A DNA stretch of 64,000 nucleotides from positions 49,027 through 113,026 of the forward strand of contig JANXBS010000015.1 in assembly GCA_025060615.1 (NCBI GenBank), given 5' to 3'. Below are positions 52,316 through 61,419 of the stretch, piece by piece (position 1 is the stretch's first letter; the number at the start of each line of letters is the position of its first letter). Made by a program: the position numbers and the translations under genes. This DNA is from Anaerolineae bacterium (GTDB lineage Bacteria > Chloroflexota > Anaerolineae > DUEN01). The notes beneath the pieces are model-generated. The model ran no database searches and had not been told where the DNA came from. It worked only from the letters and a program-made list of their open reading frames with translations.

Positions 52316-53544
52316 CAGTCATTGCCTCCTGTGGCTGCAGGCCGCATGGCCGAGATGATGAATACTGGGTTGGCTGGCACCAGTCGCGTCAGCTCGGCGA
52401 TCGGCTCGGCGTAGGCTAGATTAACCTGCGCGATTGCAGGCGCCCACCCCAGATCTCGGAGTACAGCTTGCGCTTGTGTTAGATGCTCCAACGTCGCCAG
52501 GTTCAAAGCCAGCCGGCAGCCTGGCCGCGCGCGCTCGACCACATACTGCAGGATCTCGCGCATCAGGCCACCCGTGCCGCCGATGAAAACCGCGTCGGGC
52601 GCGGGCAGATCTGCCAGCGCTGCGGGCGCCGATCCCTGGACTACTGTGACGTTGTCAGCACCGTAGCGAGCGCAATTGACGCGTACGAAACTGAGGCATT
52701 CGGGATCGCGCTCCACCGCGTAGACGCGACCGCGCCAGGCCTGCTCTGCCATCTCAATGCTCATGGCACCGCTACCCGCACCGATGTCCCAAACTGTGTC
52801 GATGGGCGTCAGCATTAGGCGACTCAGGCTCAGCGCGCGCACGTCGCGTTTGGTGATCAGCCCGCGACGATGCGCGTAAGCATCATCGGGCCGAGGGATG
52901 CCTACCGGCTCCGGCCGCCAATCCGCGTCGCGCAGGAGCAGTAAAAGGTTGGGCGAGGCGAAATCCCGACCTGGTAAATCGGCCAGCCGCGTGTCGGTGA
53001 TACGCTCGCCCGGCAGCTCCAGCCGCTCGGCCACCACGGCACGGCAATCGGCGATCCCACGTGCCAACAGCGCGGTGGCGATGGCTCCAGGCGTGTTCGT
53101 CTCGTCGGTCAAAATGGCAACTTTAGCTGCACGGCGGGCCCAACCGATCACCTCAGCCAAAGGTCGGCCATGCGCGCTGACGATGGCCGTGTCGTCCCAT
53201 GGCAGGCCGATGCGGGCGAACGCCAGTTGCACCGAGCTCACCGCTGGCACGATCTCCAGCTCTGCAGCTCCAAAATGGCGCGCTAGCGTGCCCCCGATGC
53301 CATATAGGCCGGGATCGCCTGTACACAGCACGACCGCACGAGCCTCTCCGCGCGCCCGCAGCCGCTCGATCATCTCAGCGATGTTTGCGCCGAGAGCCAA
53401 CTTCTCGCCAGCGCACTCAGGCCATTCGGCCAGCAGCCGGCTCCTGCCGATGAGCAGATCAGCCGCTGCAATCCGAGCTTGTAACGCTGGGTCAAGCCCT
53501 GCCCGGCCCTTACCTGTGACGCCCACGACGAGGATCTTGTGCAT
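52315..53544 (-). CDS. cbiET: Fused CbiE-CbiT: precorrin-6B/7 C5,15-methyltransferase and decarboxylase (CobL)
   Basis: This fusion protein of about 409 residues has a CbiE part (about 1-200: KILVVGVTGKGRAGLDPAL, VVLCTGDPGLYGIGGTLAR) that methylates C5. The CbiT part (about 225-400: KRDVRALSLSRLMLTP, WDIGAGSGAMSIEMA) methylates C15 and decarboxylates the C12 acetate. In CobL of aerobic bacteria the same fusion occurs. I favour the ATG opening HKILVVG although the frame is open about 19 codons upstream; no clear ribosome site decides. About 210 bases with hairpins separate it from cbiD. Confidence 0.92.
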   Translation of the reverse strand: MHKILVVGVTGKGRAGLDPALQARIAAADLLIGRSRLLAEWPECAGEKLALGANIAEMIERLRARGEARAVVLCTGDPGLYGIGGTLARHFGAAELEIVPAVSSVQLAFARIGLPWDDTAIVSAHGRPLAEVIGWARRAAKVAILTDETNTPGAIATALLARGIADCRAVVAERLELPGERITDTRLADLPGRDFASPNLLLLLRDADWRPEPVGIPRPDDAYAHRRGLITKRDVRALSLSRLMLTPIDTVWDIGAGSGAMSIEMAEQAWRGRVYAVERDPECLSFVRVNCARYGADNVTVVQGSAPAALADLPAPDAVFIGGTGGLMREILQYVVERARPGCRLALNLATLEHLTQAQAVLRDLGWAPAIAQVNLAYAEPIAELTRLVPANPVFIISAMRPAATGGND

Positions 53545-53632
53545 TGCGTTCACATCGCACCTGACCTGCGGCCCTTCCTGAAGAGACATTGCATGCAACA
53601 TCTCCTCAGGAGTGGGAAGCCCCTCAAATAAG

Positions 53633-53756
53633 GTTTTTAGACGGCGGCAATCTTGCCGCCAAAAACTCCGACCAACTTTATTCCTCCCCCTTCCCCCCGG
53701 CGAGGCGGGGGAGAAGAGAGTTGGGGAGATGTGAGGTCCTCATCCACTCAAGGAAC
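53633..53756. repeat. Hairpin and G/C-rich intergenic repeat between cbiD and cbiE-cbiT
   Basis: GGCGGCAA and TTGCCGCC form an 8-bp stem with a 2-base loop, flanked by GTTTTT and AAAAAC that can extend it. Beyond lies CTCCCCC ... CGGGGGAG and related runs that resemble the dispersed intergenic elements common in this phylum; similar sequence continues into the 3' end of cbiD. They may mark an mRNA processing site or partial terminator inside the B12 operon. Confidence 0.5.
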
Positions 53757-54959
53757 CTACCCCTGAAGGAGCGGCATCCTCCCTTCTCCTCGCGGGAGAG
53801 AGGACCGGGAGGCGTGTTCTGCGATTGCCAGCAGCTCCCCACCCACCGACCACAGCCACACCTCCACTGCCAACTCGCCGCCCACAAACGCGGCCGCCTG
53901 GGCCGCGGCTAGCTCCGCCAGGCGCTGCTCCAAGCCCACAATGCCTGCGCGCCGCAGGATGACCTGGACATGGTGAGCCGTGTTGCCACGTGCTACTGCG
54001 GCCACGGTCTCCTCATCCGCGCCGAGTTGGCGGGCGATTTCGGCCAGAAACGCCAGATCCACCTCCCCTTCGCTGACATGGGTCTGCATGCGTCCCTGGG
54101 CCAGCTTTGATGCCTTGCCCACCATGGTGGAGATGATCGCGCGGGTAAAGCCTAGCCGCCGCGCCTGTTTCAGTGCATAACCCACATGGTCGCCCACTTG
54201 CACGCAGGCTAGCTCCGATAACGCCGGATCACGACGACGTGCATACTCGGCGCTGCGTGTGCCGGTCGTTAACACGATCGCGGGCAGCCCGGCCTCGGCC
54301 GCCACCTTTAGCTCCGTGTAGATGCTCGCTCGGTAGGCAGCCTGCGAGTAGGGCCGGACGATGCCATCGGTGCCTAGAATGGAGATGCCGCCGACGATGC
54401 CCAGCTTGGGGTTCAGGGTCTGGCGGGCCAGCTCTTCCCCGCGCGGCACGCTGATGACCACTTTGAGGCCGCGCCGCTCGAGGGCGGATCCCGCCACAGC
54501 CTCCACTGCGCGCCGGATGATGCGCCGGCTCCCCGGGTTGATAGCCGGTTCGCCCACGGGCACAGGCAGTCCGGGTCGCGTGACGATGCCCACCCCGGCC
54601 CCGCCGACGAGCTGGATGCCAGGCGCGTCCCGCCAGCTTACCGTGGCCACGATCTCCGCGCCGTGTGTCACATCTGGGTCATCCCCTGCGTCCTTGACGA
54701 CGGCGCACGTGACCTGCGTCGGCGTCGGGCCTTCAAACTCACAGCGAGCCAGCTCGAAGGTTACTCCCCGCTCGGCCGGCAGGTCAATCGTGATGTGCGT
54801 CAGCTGTTGGCCGGTGAGCAGCACGTGCGTGGCTGCCGCCGCAGCCGCCGCCGCGCAGGCGCTGGTCGTGTACCCGTGGCGCAGATTGGACCGTCGCCAC
54901 GCACGCCCGGTGTTCACCGTCTTCCTTGGCCGATTGCCAAGTCCTTCCCCACTGCTCAT
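53757..54959 (-). CDS. cbiD: Cobalt-precorrin-5B C1-methyltransferase CbiD
   Basis: CbiD methylates C1 in the anaerobic pathway. The protein has about 400 residues: LRHGYTTSACAAAAA, CAVVKDAGDDPDVTHGAEI, RPGLPVPVGEPAINPGSRR and GGISILGTDGIVRPYSQAAY are unmistakable. The ATG overlaps the cbiC stop by one base (TGATG); a longer frame inside cbiC is not used. The last 20 or so residues (SRSSLPRGEGRMPLLQG) read from repeat-like sequence, so the natural end may have been lengthened by an inserted repeat. Confidence 0.93.
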   Translation of the reverse strand: MSSGEGLGNRPRKTVNTGRAWRRSNLRHGYTTSACAAAAAAAATHVLLTGQQLTHITIDLPAERGVTFELARCEFEGPTPTQVTCAVVKDAGDDPDVTHGAEIVATVSWRDAPGIQLVGGAGVGIVTRPGLPVPVGEPAINPGSRRIIRRAVEAVAGSALERRGLKVVISVPRGEELARQTLNPKLGIVGGISILGTDGIVRPYSQAAYRASIYTELKVAAEAGLPAIVLTTGTRSAEYARRRDPALSELACVQVGDHVGYALKQARRLGFTRAIISTMVGKASKLAQGRMQTHVSEGEVDLAFLAEIARQLGADEETVAAVARGNTAHHVQVILRRAGIVGLEQRLAELAAAQAAAFVGGELAVEVWLWSVGGELLAIAEHASRSSLPRGEGRMPLLQG

Positions 54960-55612
54960 CAATGCTCTAGCGCCAATCTCAGCAAGGCATTGACAATGGC
55001 GACCGCTACGGTCGAGCCGCCCTTGCGGCCCACCGTCGTGATGTAAGGCACGTCCCATTCCGGCCGGCCGTCGGCGAGCTGAGTCAGTTCTTCCTTCGAC
55101 TCAGCCGCGTTGACGAAGCCTACTGGCACACCTACGATCAACGCTGGCCGGATTCCCTCCTCACGGATCAGGCGCAACACTTCCAACAGCGCGGCCGGCG
55201 CGTTGCCGATCGCCACGATGCCGTTTTGGATGTGTACAGCGTTGTGGCGCATAGCGGCAGCCGAACGCGTTATCCCCTCCGCCTGCGCCAGCGCGTAGAC
55301 TTCAGCTGCGCGGATGTCACAGATCGTCCGGCCGCCGAGCCGGCTCAGCAGGTCGTTGGCGATTCCGGCCTGCACCATCGCCACGTCGGTCACCACAGGC
55401 GCCCCACGGCGTAAGGCCTCCAATCCGGATTCAATCGCTTGCGGGTGAAAGCGGATGATGCGGGCAAAGTCGAAGTCACCGGTGGCGTGGATGACACGCA
55501 CGATGATCGCCAGCTCCGCCTCGTTGAAGGTGTGCAAGCCAAGCTCGGCCTGGATGATTCGAAAGCTCTCGCGTTCGATTTCATGCGGCAACATGATGTT
55601 CTTCGCCATCAT
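54959..55612 (-). CDS. cbiC: Cobalt-precorrin-8 methylmutase CbiC
   Basis: CbiC moves a methyl from C11 to C12 to give cobyrinate. The 217-residue length and motifs are normal: the catalytic His in VIHATGDFDFARII, GAPVVTDVAMVQAGI, NAVHIQNGIVAIGNAPAAL and PALIVGVPVGFVNAAESKEE. The ATG overlaps the cobJ stop (ATGATG), so translation is coupled in the run cobM-cobJ-cbiC-cbiD. Confidence 0.95.
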   Translation of the reverse strand: MMAKNIMLPHEIERESFRIIQAELGLHTFNEAELAIIVRVIHATGDFDFARIIRFHPQAIESGLEALRRGAPVVTDVAMVQAGIANDLLSRLGGRTICDIRAAEVYALAQAEGITRSAAAMRHNAVHIQNGIVAIGNAPAALLEVLRLIREEGIRPALIVGVPVGFVNAAESKEELTQLADGRPEWDVPYITTVGRKGGSTVAVAIVNALLRLALEH

Positions 55613-56403
55613 GTGTCCGCTCCTCCATTGGTCGAAACCTCTGCATCAGCCCTAGCCAATTCGTATTTGGCGGTATAACCCCGGCGGGTGACCATCTTTC
55701 CATCGCAGATTACAGTACTGTGGTTGCCCACCACTACTAGCGTGAGCATGTCCACCTCGACAGTGGGCAGCTCGGCCAGGGTCACGATCTGGACCGACTG
55801 GTCTGGCCGAGTGGCGTTGCGCACCACGCCGACCGGTGTGTTCGGCGGCCGGTACTGCGCCAGCAGCTCGCACGTTCTTTCCCATAGTTCATGGCGCGAG
55901 CGTCCCCTAGGGTTGAAGAGGCAGATCACGAAGTCGGCCTCTATAGCCGCAGCTACGCGGCGCAGGACGGTCTCACGTGGGGTCAGGTGATCGCTGAGGC
56001 TGATGACCGCGAAGTCGTTCATCAAAGGCGCGCCGAGAACGGCGGCCACTGCGTTCAAGGCCGACACGCCCGGCACGATCTCCACCTCCACGTCCGAGAC
56101 ACCCCGCTCGGCCAACACCTCGTAGATCAGGCCGGCCATGCCGTAGATGCCTGGATCCCCACCGGAGATCACCGCCACACAGCAGCCAGCCAGCGCCAAG
56201 TCCACCGCGCGCTGTGCTCGTATCACCTCCTGACGCATACCGCTGGCCTCGCGCGGGGTGCAGGGCGCTAGGTGCGCAACCAGTGTCAAATAGGTGCGGT
56301 AGCCGATGATCACATCGGCGCGTTCAATGGCCGTAACCGCAGCGGGGGTCATGTGTTCAGCCGCGCCTGGACCGATCCCTACGACCAGGATCGTCCCGCT
56401 CAT
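55609..56403 (-). CDS. cobJ: Precorrin-3B C17-methyltransferase (CobJ/CbiH)
   Basis: This 264-residue SAM methylase performs C17 methylation with ring contraction. It has LVVGIGPGAAEHMTPAAV, VISGGDPGIYGMAGLIYEVL, VEIVPGVSALNAVAAVLGAP and FAVISLSDHLTPRETV, the CobJ/CbiH subtype. It lacks the ferredoxin-like domain seen in some CobJ proteins. It overlaps its neighbours by four bases on each side. Confidence 0.94.
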   Translation of the reverse strand: MSGTILVVGIGPGAAEHMTPAAVTAIERADVIIGYRTYLTLVAHLAPCTPREASGMRQEVIRAQRAVDLALAGCCVAVISGGDPGIYGMAGLIYEVLAERGVSDVEVEIVPGVSALNAVAAVLGAPLMNDFAVISLSDHLTPRETVLRRVAAAIEADFVICLFNPRGRSRHELWERTCELLAQYRPPNTPVGVVRNATRPDQSVQIVTLAELPTVEVDMLTLVVVGNHSTVICDGKMVTRRGYTAKYELARADAEVSTNGGADT

Positions 56404-58289
56404 GGCATCGCCTCCGGAGTGGCCAGCGCCACCGCCACTGTGACGTTGGCGAAGCGGCGCTTTTCGATCAGAAGCTCCCGCGCGCCGGCAGCGATCAGCG
56501 CAGCCGGCTCAGCCACCCCCAGCACACCGAGGGCCTTCTGCGCGGCCTGGGAGGGATTGGGTAAGTTGGACATTGTCGCCAGGCGTTCACGCGACAAAAA
56601 ACGAAGCGGCCACCCACGCTTGGTACAGGCAGCGCGGAGGCCGGGTTCATCGCGCTTGTCTTCCACCGTCACCACGCAGCGCACGGCGGCAGACGCGAAT
56701 CCGGCCGATGCGAGGGTCTCGTCAATAGCTGCGGTGATCTCGGCAGCCGGCGTGTTGCGGTTGCAGCCCACCCCCACGACCAGACAGGGCGGCCGGTAAA
56801 GCACGATGGTCGGCAACGCTTCGAACACGGCCTCGGGCAGACGCCGCGGGGTGATGAGCAAAGCAGCCGCTGGCCGGGCTGCCAAGAGCTCAGCCAATGT
56901 GGCATAGCGCCGCAGGTTGGCCGGAGGTGGATCAGGCCACCAGATGGTCTCGCCCGCTTCCTGCCAAACCCCAACCGGATCGCCGTTCACCAACGCTGCA
57001 CTGGCTGCGGTGAGGTCTTCCATGTGCTCGATCCGCCAGCCCCACGCCGCGCCCAGCAGATCGAGCGCCAATGTGCCTTGGCCGTCGCTGGCGGTGGTAA
57101 TCACGGCTGTGCCGCCCAGGGCTTCCGCTACCCGGTAAGCCAGCGCGTTGGCGCCGCCCAAATGTCCGCTCAATAGGCTGACAGCATAGCGACCCATCTC
57201 GTCTATTACTACGACAGCCGGGTCGCTGTGCTTGCCGCGTAGGAAGGGGGCTAGCTCGCGTACGACGATCCCGGTGGCCATAATGCAGATCAGCGCGCTA
57301 TGGGCCTGGAACGCTTCTTGTAGCACTTGGCGCACGGCAACGGCATAGGGGCGCACCCCCTCGCGATTTTTATCGTCCTCGTTTAGGAAACGATGGGGCG
57401 CGTAGAAAACTGATCCAGGCAGCGCCTCCAACAGCCGGCGGCCGATGGCTGTCCCATTGCGTGTCAGAGAGATGATGGCGGTTGTAGGAACGCGCTGAAC
57501 GGGCTCCTGTGCGGTGCTGTACAAGTGCGATGTCGGCCGATTGGCCGCCTTGCTGTAGCTCAGGGCTGGGCTGACGATGATCAGCCCTTGGTGAGTGATC
57601 TCTGCCTCCTGTACTCGCTTAGTGATGTCGGCCAGCGTGCCCCGTATGATCCGCTCGTCGGGCCAGCTCACCCGAAAGACCACGGCGACAGGTGTATCAG
57701 CCGGATAACCGGCCACCTGGAGTGCGTCCACTACCTCGGCGATCATGCCAGTACTGAGGAAGATGGCCATGCTCGCGCGATGGGAGGCCAGGCTGCTGAG
57801 GGCCTCAGAGGCCGGCACAGGTGTCTTGCCCCCTAGCCGCGTTAGGATTAGGGTTTGGGTCCCCTGGGGCAATGTGTATTCGATCCCCAGCGCAGCCGCC
57901 GCGGCAAAGGCCGAGCTGACGCCTGGCACGATGGCGTAGCGCGTCCCGGCCTCGTCCAGCGCCGCCATCTGTTCAGCAATGGCCCCAAAAATGGCAGGGT
58001 CGCCGGTATGCAAGCGGGCGACGAGCTTGCCCTGGGCGGCCGCTTGGGTCATGAGCGTCACCTGTTCGGGCAGGGGCATCGAAGCGGTGTTGTATACCTC
58101 GGCATCCGGCCGGGCATAACGGAGCACGTCCGGATTGACCAGTGAGCCGGCGTAGAGGATCACATCGGCGGCCGCGATGAGCCGTTGCGCCTTCAGGGTC
58201 AACAGCTCCGGATCGCCCGGACCAGCACCGATGAAATAGACGTAACCGCCAGTTGGCGACTCAGTGGGTATGGTATTTTTCATGGCCAT
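56400..58289 (-). CDS. cobM-cbiG: Fused precorrin-4 C11-methyltransferase (CobM/CbiF) and cobalt-precorrin-5A hydrolase (CbiG)
   Basis: This bifunctional protein has about 629 residues. The CobM part (about 15-245) has FIGAGPGDPELLTLKAQ, RLHTGDPAIFGAIAEQ and VPGVSSAFAAAAALGIE. The CbiG part (about 270-629) has AIISLTRNGTAIGRRLLE, LLSGHLGGANALAYR and C-terminal VVGVGCNRNTPAAEI. The two steps are consecutive: methylate C11, then open the delta-lactone and release acetaldehyde. The start (ATG) lies inside the end of cbiX by 29 bases; an upstream frame is open but shares no homology. Confidence 0.93.
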   Translation of the reverse strand: MAMKNTIPTESPTGGYVYFIGAGPGDPELLTLKAQRLIAAADVILYAGSLVNPDVLRYARPDAEVYNTASMPLPEQVTLMTQAAAQGKLVARLHTGDPAIFGAIAEQMAALDEAGTRYAIVPGVSSAFAAAAALGIEYTLPQGTQTLILTRLGGKTPVPASEALSSLASHRASMAIFLSTGMIAEVVDALQVAGYPADTPVAVVFRVSWPDERIIRGTLADITKRVQEAEITHQGLIIVSPALSYSKAANRPTSHLYSTAQEPVQRVPTTAIISLTRNGTAIGRRLLEALPGSVFYAPHRFLNEDDKNREGVRPYAVAVRQVLQEAFQAHSALICIMATGIVVRELAPFLRGKHSDPAVVVIDEMGRYAVSLLSGHLGGANALAYRVAEALGGTAVITTASDGQGTLALDLLGAAWGWRIEHMEDLTAASAALVNGDPVGVWQEAGETIWWPDPPPANLRRYATLAELLAARPAAALLITPRRLPEAVFEALPTIVLYRPPCLVVGVGCNRNTPAAEITAAIDETLASAGFASAAVRCVVTVEDKRDEPGLRAACTKRGWPLRFLSRERLATMSNLPNPSQAAQKALGVLGVAEPAALIAAGARELLIEKRRFANVTVAVALATPEAMP

Positions 58290-59163
58290 GATCGTGCTTG
58301 TGTGTGCCGCGCAGGTAATCAGCCGCTTGTGGCTGGCCGACTTGGCCTTCATAACCGGGCGGTGGGAACCGATACTTGCACAGATCACAGTTCATGGCAG
58401 CCCTCCCCTCTAAGGCCTCGGCCAACCGTTGACGTGCCACCTCGATCAACAGTGGATGGACGCCCAAATAGGAAGCGTGAATCAAGTGTAAGTTCAGGCT
58501 ACGAGCCGTCTCTGCAGCCGAGCGGCGGATCTCTTCATCCACATCGCCAGTGAAGAGCAGATAAGGCGTGACGATCACCTGTTGTGCACCCAACAGGGCA
58601 CAACGGCGCACGCCTTCAGCCACCGTTGGCCGGGCTACTGCCTGAAAGGCATATTCGACTGTGAGAAAGCGGCCAGTCGCCGAGAGGATATAAGCCACGC
58701 GTGCAACCTCGCTGTTGCTAGATGGATCGCTGCTTCCTCGGCCGACCAGGAGCACTGCACTCACCTCCGAAGCTAGCGCGGTTTGAGTTGTCGCCAAGGC
58801 TTCGTCAATGCGCTTGGCCATCAACTCAACCAGGTAAGCGTGTGGTCCCAGCGGGGTCGCCATGATAAAGCCAGTCGCTGGGAACTGCGCCCTAGCCCAT
58901 CGAAGCGTTGCAGCTATATCGTTCTTATAGTGGCCGGCTGCGGACAGAAAGAGGGGTAAAATAACCACGCGCCCGCGCTTACCCACCCGCTCCGCTGCGT
59001 CTGCTAATCCAGTCATTAGATCCGGATCGGCCAGCTCCAGAAAGCAGAGGCTTACCTCCTGGCCTAGCTGCTTAGCGAGCGCATCTGTAAAGCGCTGCGC
59101 TTCTGCGATGGCAGCCGGTACTCGACTGCCATGCCCTACGGCCAGGATGACCTGACGTTCCAT
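58261..59163 (-). CDS. cbiX: Sirohydrochlorin cobaltochelatase CbiX with Cys/His-rich tail
   Basis: The protein has about 300 residues. Two tandem chelatase half-domains insert Co(II) into sirohydrochlorin: half 1 has LAVGHGSRVPAAIAEA (His) and FLSAAGHYKND; half 2 has LLVGRGSSDPSSNSEVAR. A C-terminal extension has CDLCKYRFPPPGYE (Cys-x-x-Cys) and ends in GTHKHDHGHEKYHTH, a metal-binding His tail known in long CbiX forms. It is placed at the start of the anaerobic route. The chosen ATG, 29 bases after cobO, fits homology; an open stretch upstream is not coding. Its end overlaps cobM-cbiG by 29 bases. Confidence 0.92.
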   Translation of the reverse strand: MERQVILAVGHGSRVPAAIAEAQRFTDALAKQLGQEVSLCFLELADPDLMTGLADAAERVGKRGRVVILPLFLSAAGHYKNDIAATLRWARAQFPATGFIMATPLGPHAYLVELMAKRIDEALATTQTALASEVSAVLLVGRGSSDPSSNSEVARVAYILSATGRFLTVEYAFQAVARPTVAEGVRRCALLGAQQVIVTPYLLFTGDVDEEIRRSAAETARSLNLHLIHASYLGVHPLLIEVARQRLAEALEGRAAMNCDLCKYRFPPPGYEGQVGQPQAADYLRGTHKHDHGHEKYHTH

Positions 59164-59192
59164 AGATGAAAAACCCCCTCGATCTCCTCGCC

Positions 59193-59804
59193 CTAGAATT
59201 CGATTCCTGCTTGTGCTCGGATTCCTTGCTCTGCTAGCGGGTGCTTCACCTCGCGCATCTCCGTCACTAAGTCGGCGAAATCGATTAGCGCCTGGGGCGC
59301 GTGGCGGCCCGTAATCACTAGGTGTAGCATCGGCGGCTTGTGCGTCCGCAGCCATTCGATCACCTCAGCCGTATCTATCCATCCGAAATGCAGGGGATAT
59401 GTGAATTCATCGAGGATGATGAGGTCATACTGGCCGCTGATGATCTTCTCCTTTGCCCGTTCCCAGCCATGGATGGCCTTAGCCTGAGTCTCGTGCAGAT
59501 CCTTACTGGTCCAGGTCCAGCCATCTCCCATACTGATCCATTCGATTCCGAGCTTTCTGGCCGCCTGTACCTCGCCGAAGCGGGCGTTCTCGTGCTTCAA
59601 GAACTGCATGACGCAGATGCGGAAGCCTCGCCCCCAGGCACGCAAGACGAGGCCTAGCGCTGCTGTAGTCTTGCCCTTGCCGTTGCCGGTGTGGACGATG
59701 ACTAATCCCTTCTTCTCCTTCCTACGCCTCGCAACTTCTTGCCGTTCTCTTTCCGTAGACACCTCACTAGACACCTCGCTCCTCCCTTTTAGCTCCTTGC
59801 CCAT
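59193..59804 (-). CDS. cobO: Cob(I)yrinic acid a,c-diamide adenosyltransferase (CobO/BtuR/CobA)
   Basis: This 203-residue CobA-type enzyme transfers the 5'-deoxyadenosyl group from ATP to Co(I)-corrinoids. It has the P-loop [38 protein letters not shown] and [16 protein letters not shown]. The N-terminal 35 residues are charged and likely flexible. It serves both new synthesis and salvaged corrinoid. Its start overlaps the end of the BtuF-like gene by 16 bases. Confidence 0.95.
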   Translation of the reverse strand: MGKELKGRSEVSSEVSTERERQEVARRRKEKKGLVIVHTGNGKGKTTAALGLVLRAWGRGFRICVMQFLKHENARFGEVQAARKLGIEWISMGDGWTWTSKDLHETQAKAIHGWERAKEKIISGQYDLIILDEFTYPLHFGWIDTAEVIEWLRTHKPPMLHLVITGRHAPQALIDFADLVTEMREVKHPLAEQGIRAQAGIEF

Positions 59805-60595
59805 CGCTCCAAGATCTGCCGTATCTGACGGGCACCCTCTACTAGGCTGGGACCTACCTGCAGGATGACGTCGGAGTGAATCTCATAAATGTGTCCGTGG
59901 CGCACGGCCGGGATGTCTCGCCAGGCCGGCCTCTGCCGAATGGCTGCTAAATCTGCCTTTTTGCCGCACCACGAGGCGATGATTACATCGGGACGGCGCG
60001 CCGCTACCTCTTCCATTGTCACGATCCGTCCTGAGGCCTGTATCTGTTCGCGTAGCTCCGGGAAAGCGTCTTCCCCACCCAGAAGCTCAATCAGCTCTCC
60101 TACCCAGCCGATGCCGCTAATCAGCGGATCAGGCCATTCCTCGAAGAAGACCCGAGGCTTCCTTGGAAGGCATAGTCCATCTCGTAGGGAGCGTAATGTC
60201 TCTTGCAGGCTTGCCGCCAACCTCTCCGCCTCGGATTGCAGGCCTACCGCGCCACCCACCAACAGGATGTTTCGCCAAACGTCTTCCAATCGGTGAGGGT
60301 TTAGAGCCAGAACGGGGAACCCTTGTCGGACCAGCCTGGCCAACGCATCTGCCTGCAAGTCGCTGATGCCGATGACCAGATCCGGGCGCAAAGCCCTGAT
60401 CTTTTCCAGGTCTGGGTCAGCAAAGCCACCTACTTTGGGCTTTGTCCGCACCTGTGGTGGACGACGGGCGAACCCGCTTACGCCAACCACCCGATCGAAG
60501 GCCCCTAGGCGATCCAAGATCTCCGGCGCTTCGGCTGCCAAGCAGACGATCCGCTGCGGGTACCATCGCCCAACGGATGAGAGGTCTTGCATCAT
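59789..60595 (-). CDS. Signal-less BtuF-like cobalamin-binding protein
   Basis: The protein has about 268 residues and the vitamin B12-binding fold of BtuF ([70 protein letters not shown]). It has no signal peptide or lipobox: the N-terminus is hydrophilic, so it should stay in the cytoplasm, unlike the two lipoproteins of this locus. Similar signal-less proteins exist beside B12 genes in other bacteria. The start at ATG with AAGGACGG upstream is 16 bases after the ATPase stop; a longer frame overlaps btuD. It might hand corrinoid from the importer to CobO; that is inference. Confidence 0.8.
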   Translation of the reverse strand: MMQDLSSVGRWYPQRIVCLAAEAPEILDRLGAFDRVVGVSGFARRPPQVRTKPKVGGFADPDLEKIRALRPDLVIGISDLQADALARLVRQGFPVLALNPHRLEDVWRNILLVGGAVGLQSEAERLAASLQETLRSLRDGLCLPRKPRVFFEEWPDPLISGIGWVGELIELLGGEDAFPELREQIQASGRIVTMEEVAARRPDVIIASWCGKKADLAAIRQRPAWRDIPAVRHGHIYEIHSDVILQVGPSLVEGARQIRQILERWARS

Positions 60596-60611
60596 GGCTT
60601 CCGTCCTTGCT

Positions 60612-61415
60612 TCAAGTTGGTTCCATGCTTGCAGCCACATCTACCATAGGCGTAACCATAGGCGTGCCGTGCAACGGATGTGCGGTCACAGAGACAGGCA
60701 CGCCGTAGGCTCGCTCCAGCAGCTCCGCAGTGAATACCTCCCAGGGCGTTCCCTCGGCCAATAGCTCTCCATCGGCGATCAGAGCCACTCGATCCGCATA
60801 GAGTGCTATTAGGTTCAGGTCGTGCAGGCTGATTACCACGGTTAGCCCACATTTATGGGTTAATCGTCGCACTAATCCTAGCACTGCGCCCTGAAAGCGC
60901 AGGTCTAGGTGCGCCGTGGGTTCATCCAGCAGGAGCACTTCTGGCTCTTGGGCTAGCGCTCGAGCGATGAGCACCCGCTGTTGTTCTCCGCCAGACAGAG
61001 TAGTGACCAGGCGATCCCGTAAGGGAAGCAACCCCGTCTGCGCCAAGGCCCAATCCAGGGCGGCCTGATCGGAACGGGACAGGGGCAGGAACCAACCGCG
61101 ATGGGCTGCCCGCCCTAGCGCCACCACCTGCTCCACCGTCATCGGCCAATCCAATAGCTCCCCCTGAGGCACCAGGCCCACTCGCCGCGCCATCTCCCGA
61201 CTGGAGAGACCGCGGACGTCTCGCCCGTCAAGCAAGACCACCCCCCGCCTGGGGGATAAGAGCCGAGCCAGCGCCCGCAGGAGCGTGGTCTTGCCAGCCC
61301 CGTTAGGGCCCGCTAGGGCTAATACATTGCCTGGATGGGCGAGCAGGTGCAATCCCTCTACCACGTGTCGGCCATCATAGCCCAGCGTGAGCTGCTTCGC
61401 CTCCAGCATTGCCAC
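60612..61415 (-). CDS. btuD: BtuD-type ABC ATPase (first corrinoid importer)
   Basis: This 267-residue ATPase has Walker A GPNGAGKTTLLRALARLL, Q-loop VGLVPQGELLDWPMTV, signature TLSGGEQQRVLIARALAQE and Walker B LLLDEPTAHLDLR. It energises the BtuC permease encoded just upstream (gap of four bases). It differs from the second locus ATPase, which carries a 90-residue C-terminal extension. Confidence 0.93.
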   Translation of the reverse strand: MAMLEAKQLTLGYDGRHVVEGLHLLAHPGNVLALAGPNGAGKTTLLRALARLLSPRRGVVLLDGRDVRGLSSREMARRVGLVPQGELLDWPMTVEQVVALGRAAHRGWFLPLSRSDQAALDWALAQTGLLPLRDRLVTTLSGGEQQRVLIARALAQEPEVLLLDEPTAHLDLRFQGAVLGLVRRLTHKCGLTVVISLHDLNLIALYADRVALIADGELLAEGTPWEVFTAELLERAYGVPVSVTAHPLHGTPMVTPMVDVAASMEPT

Positions 61416-61419
61416 TCGA

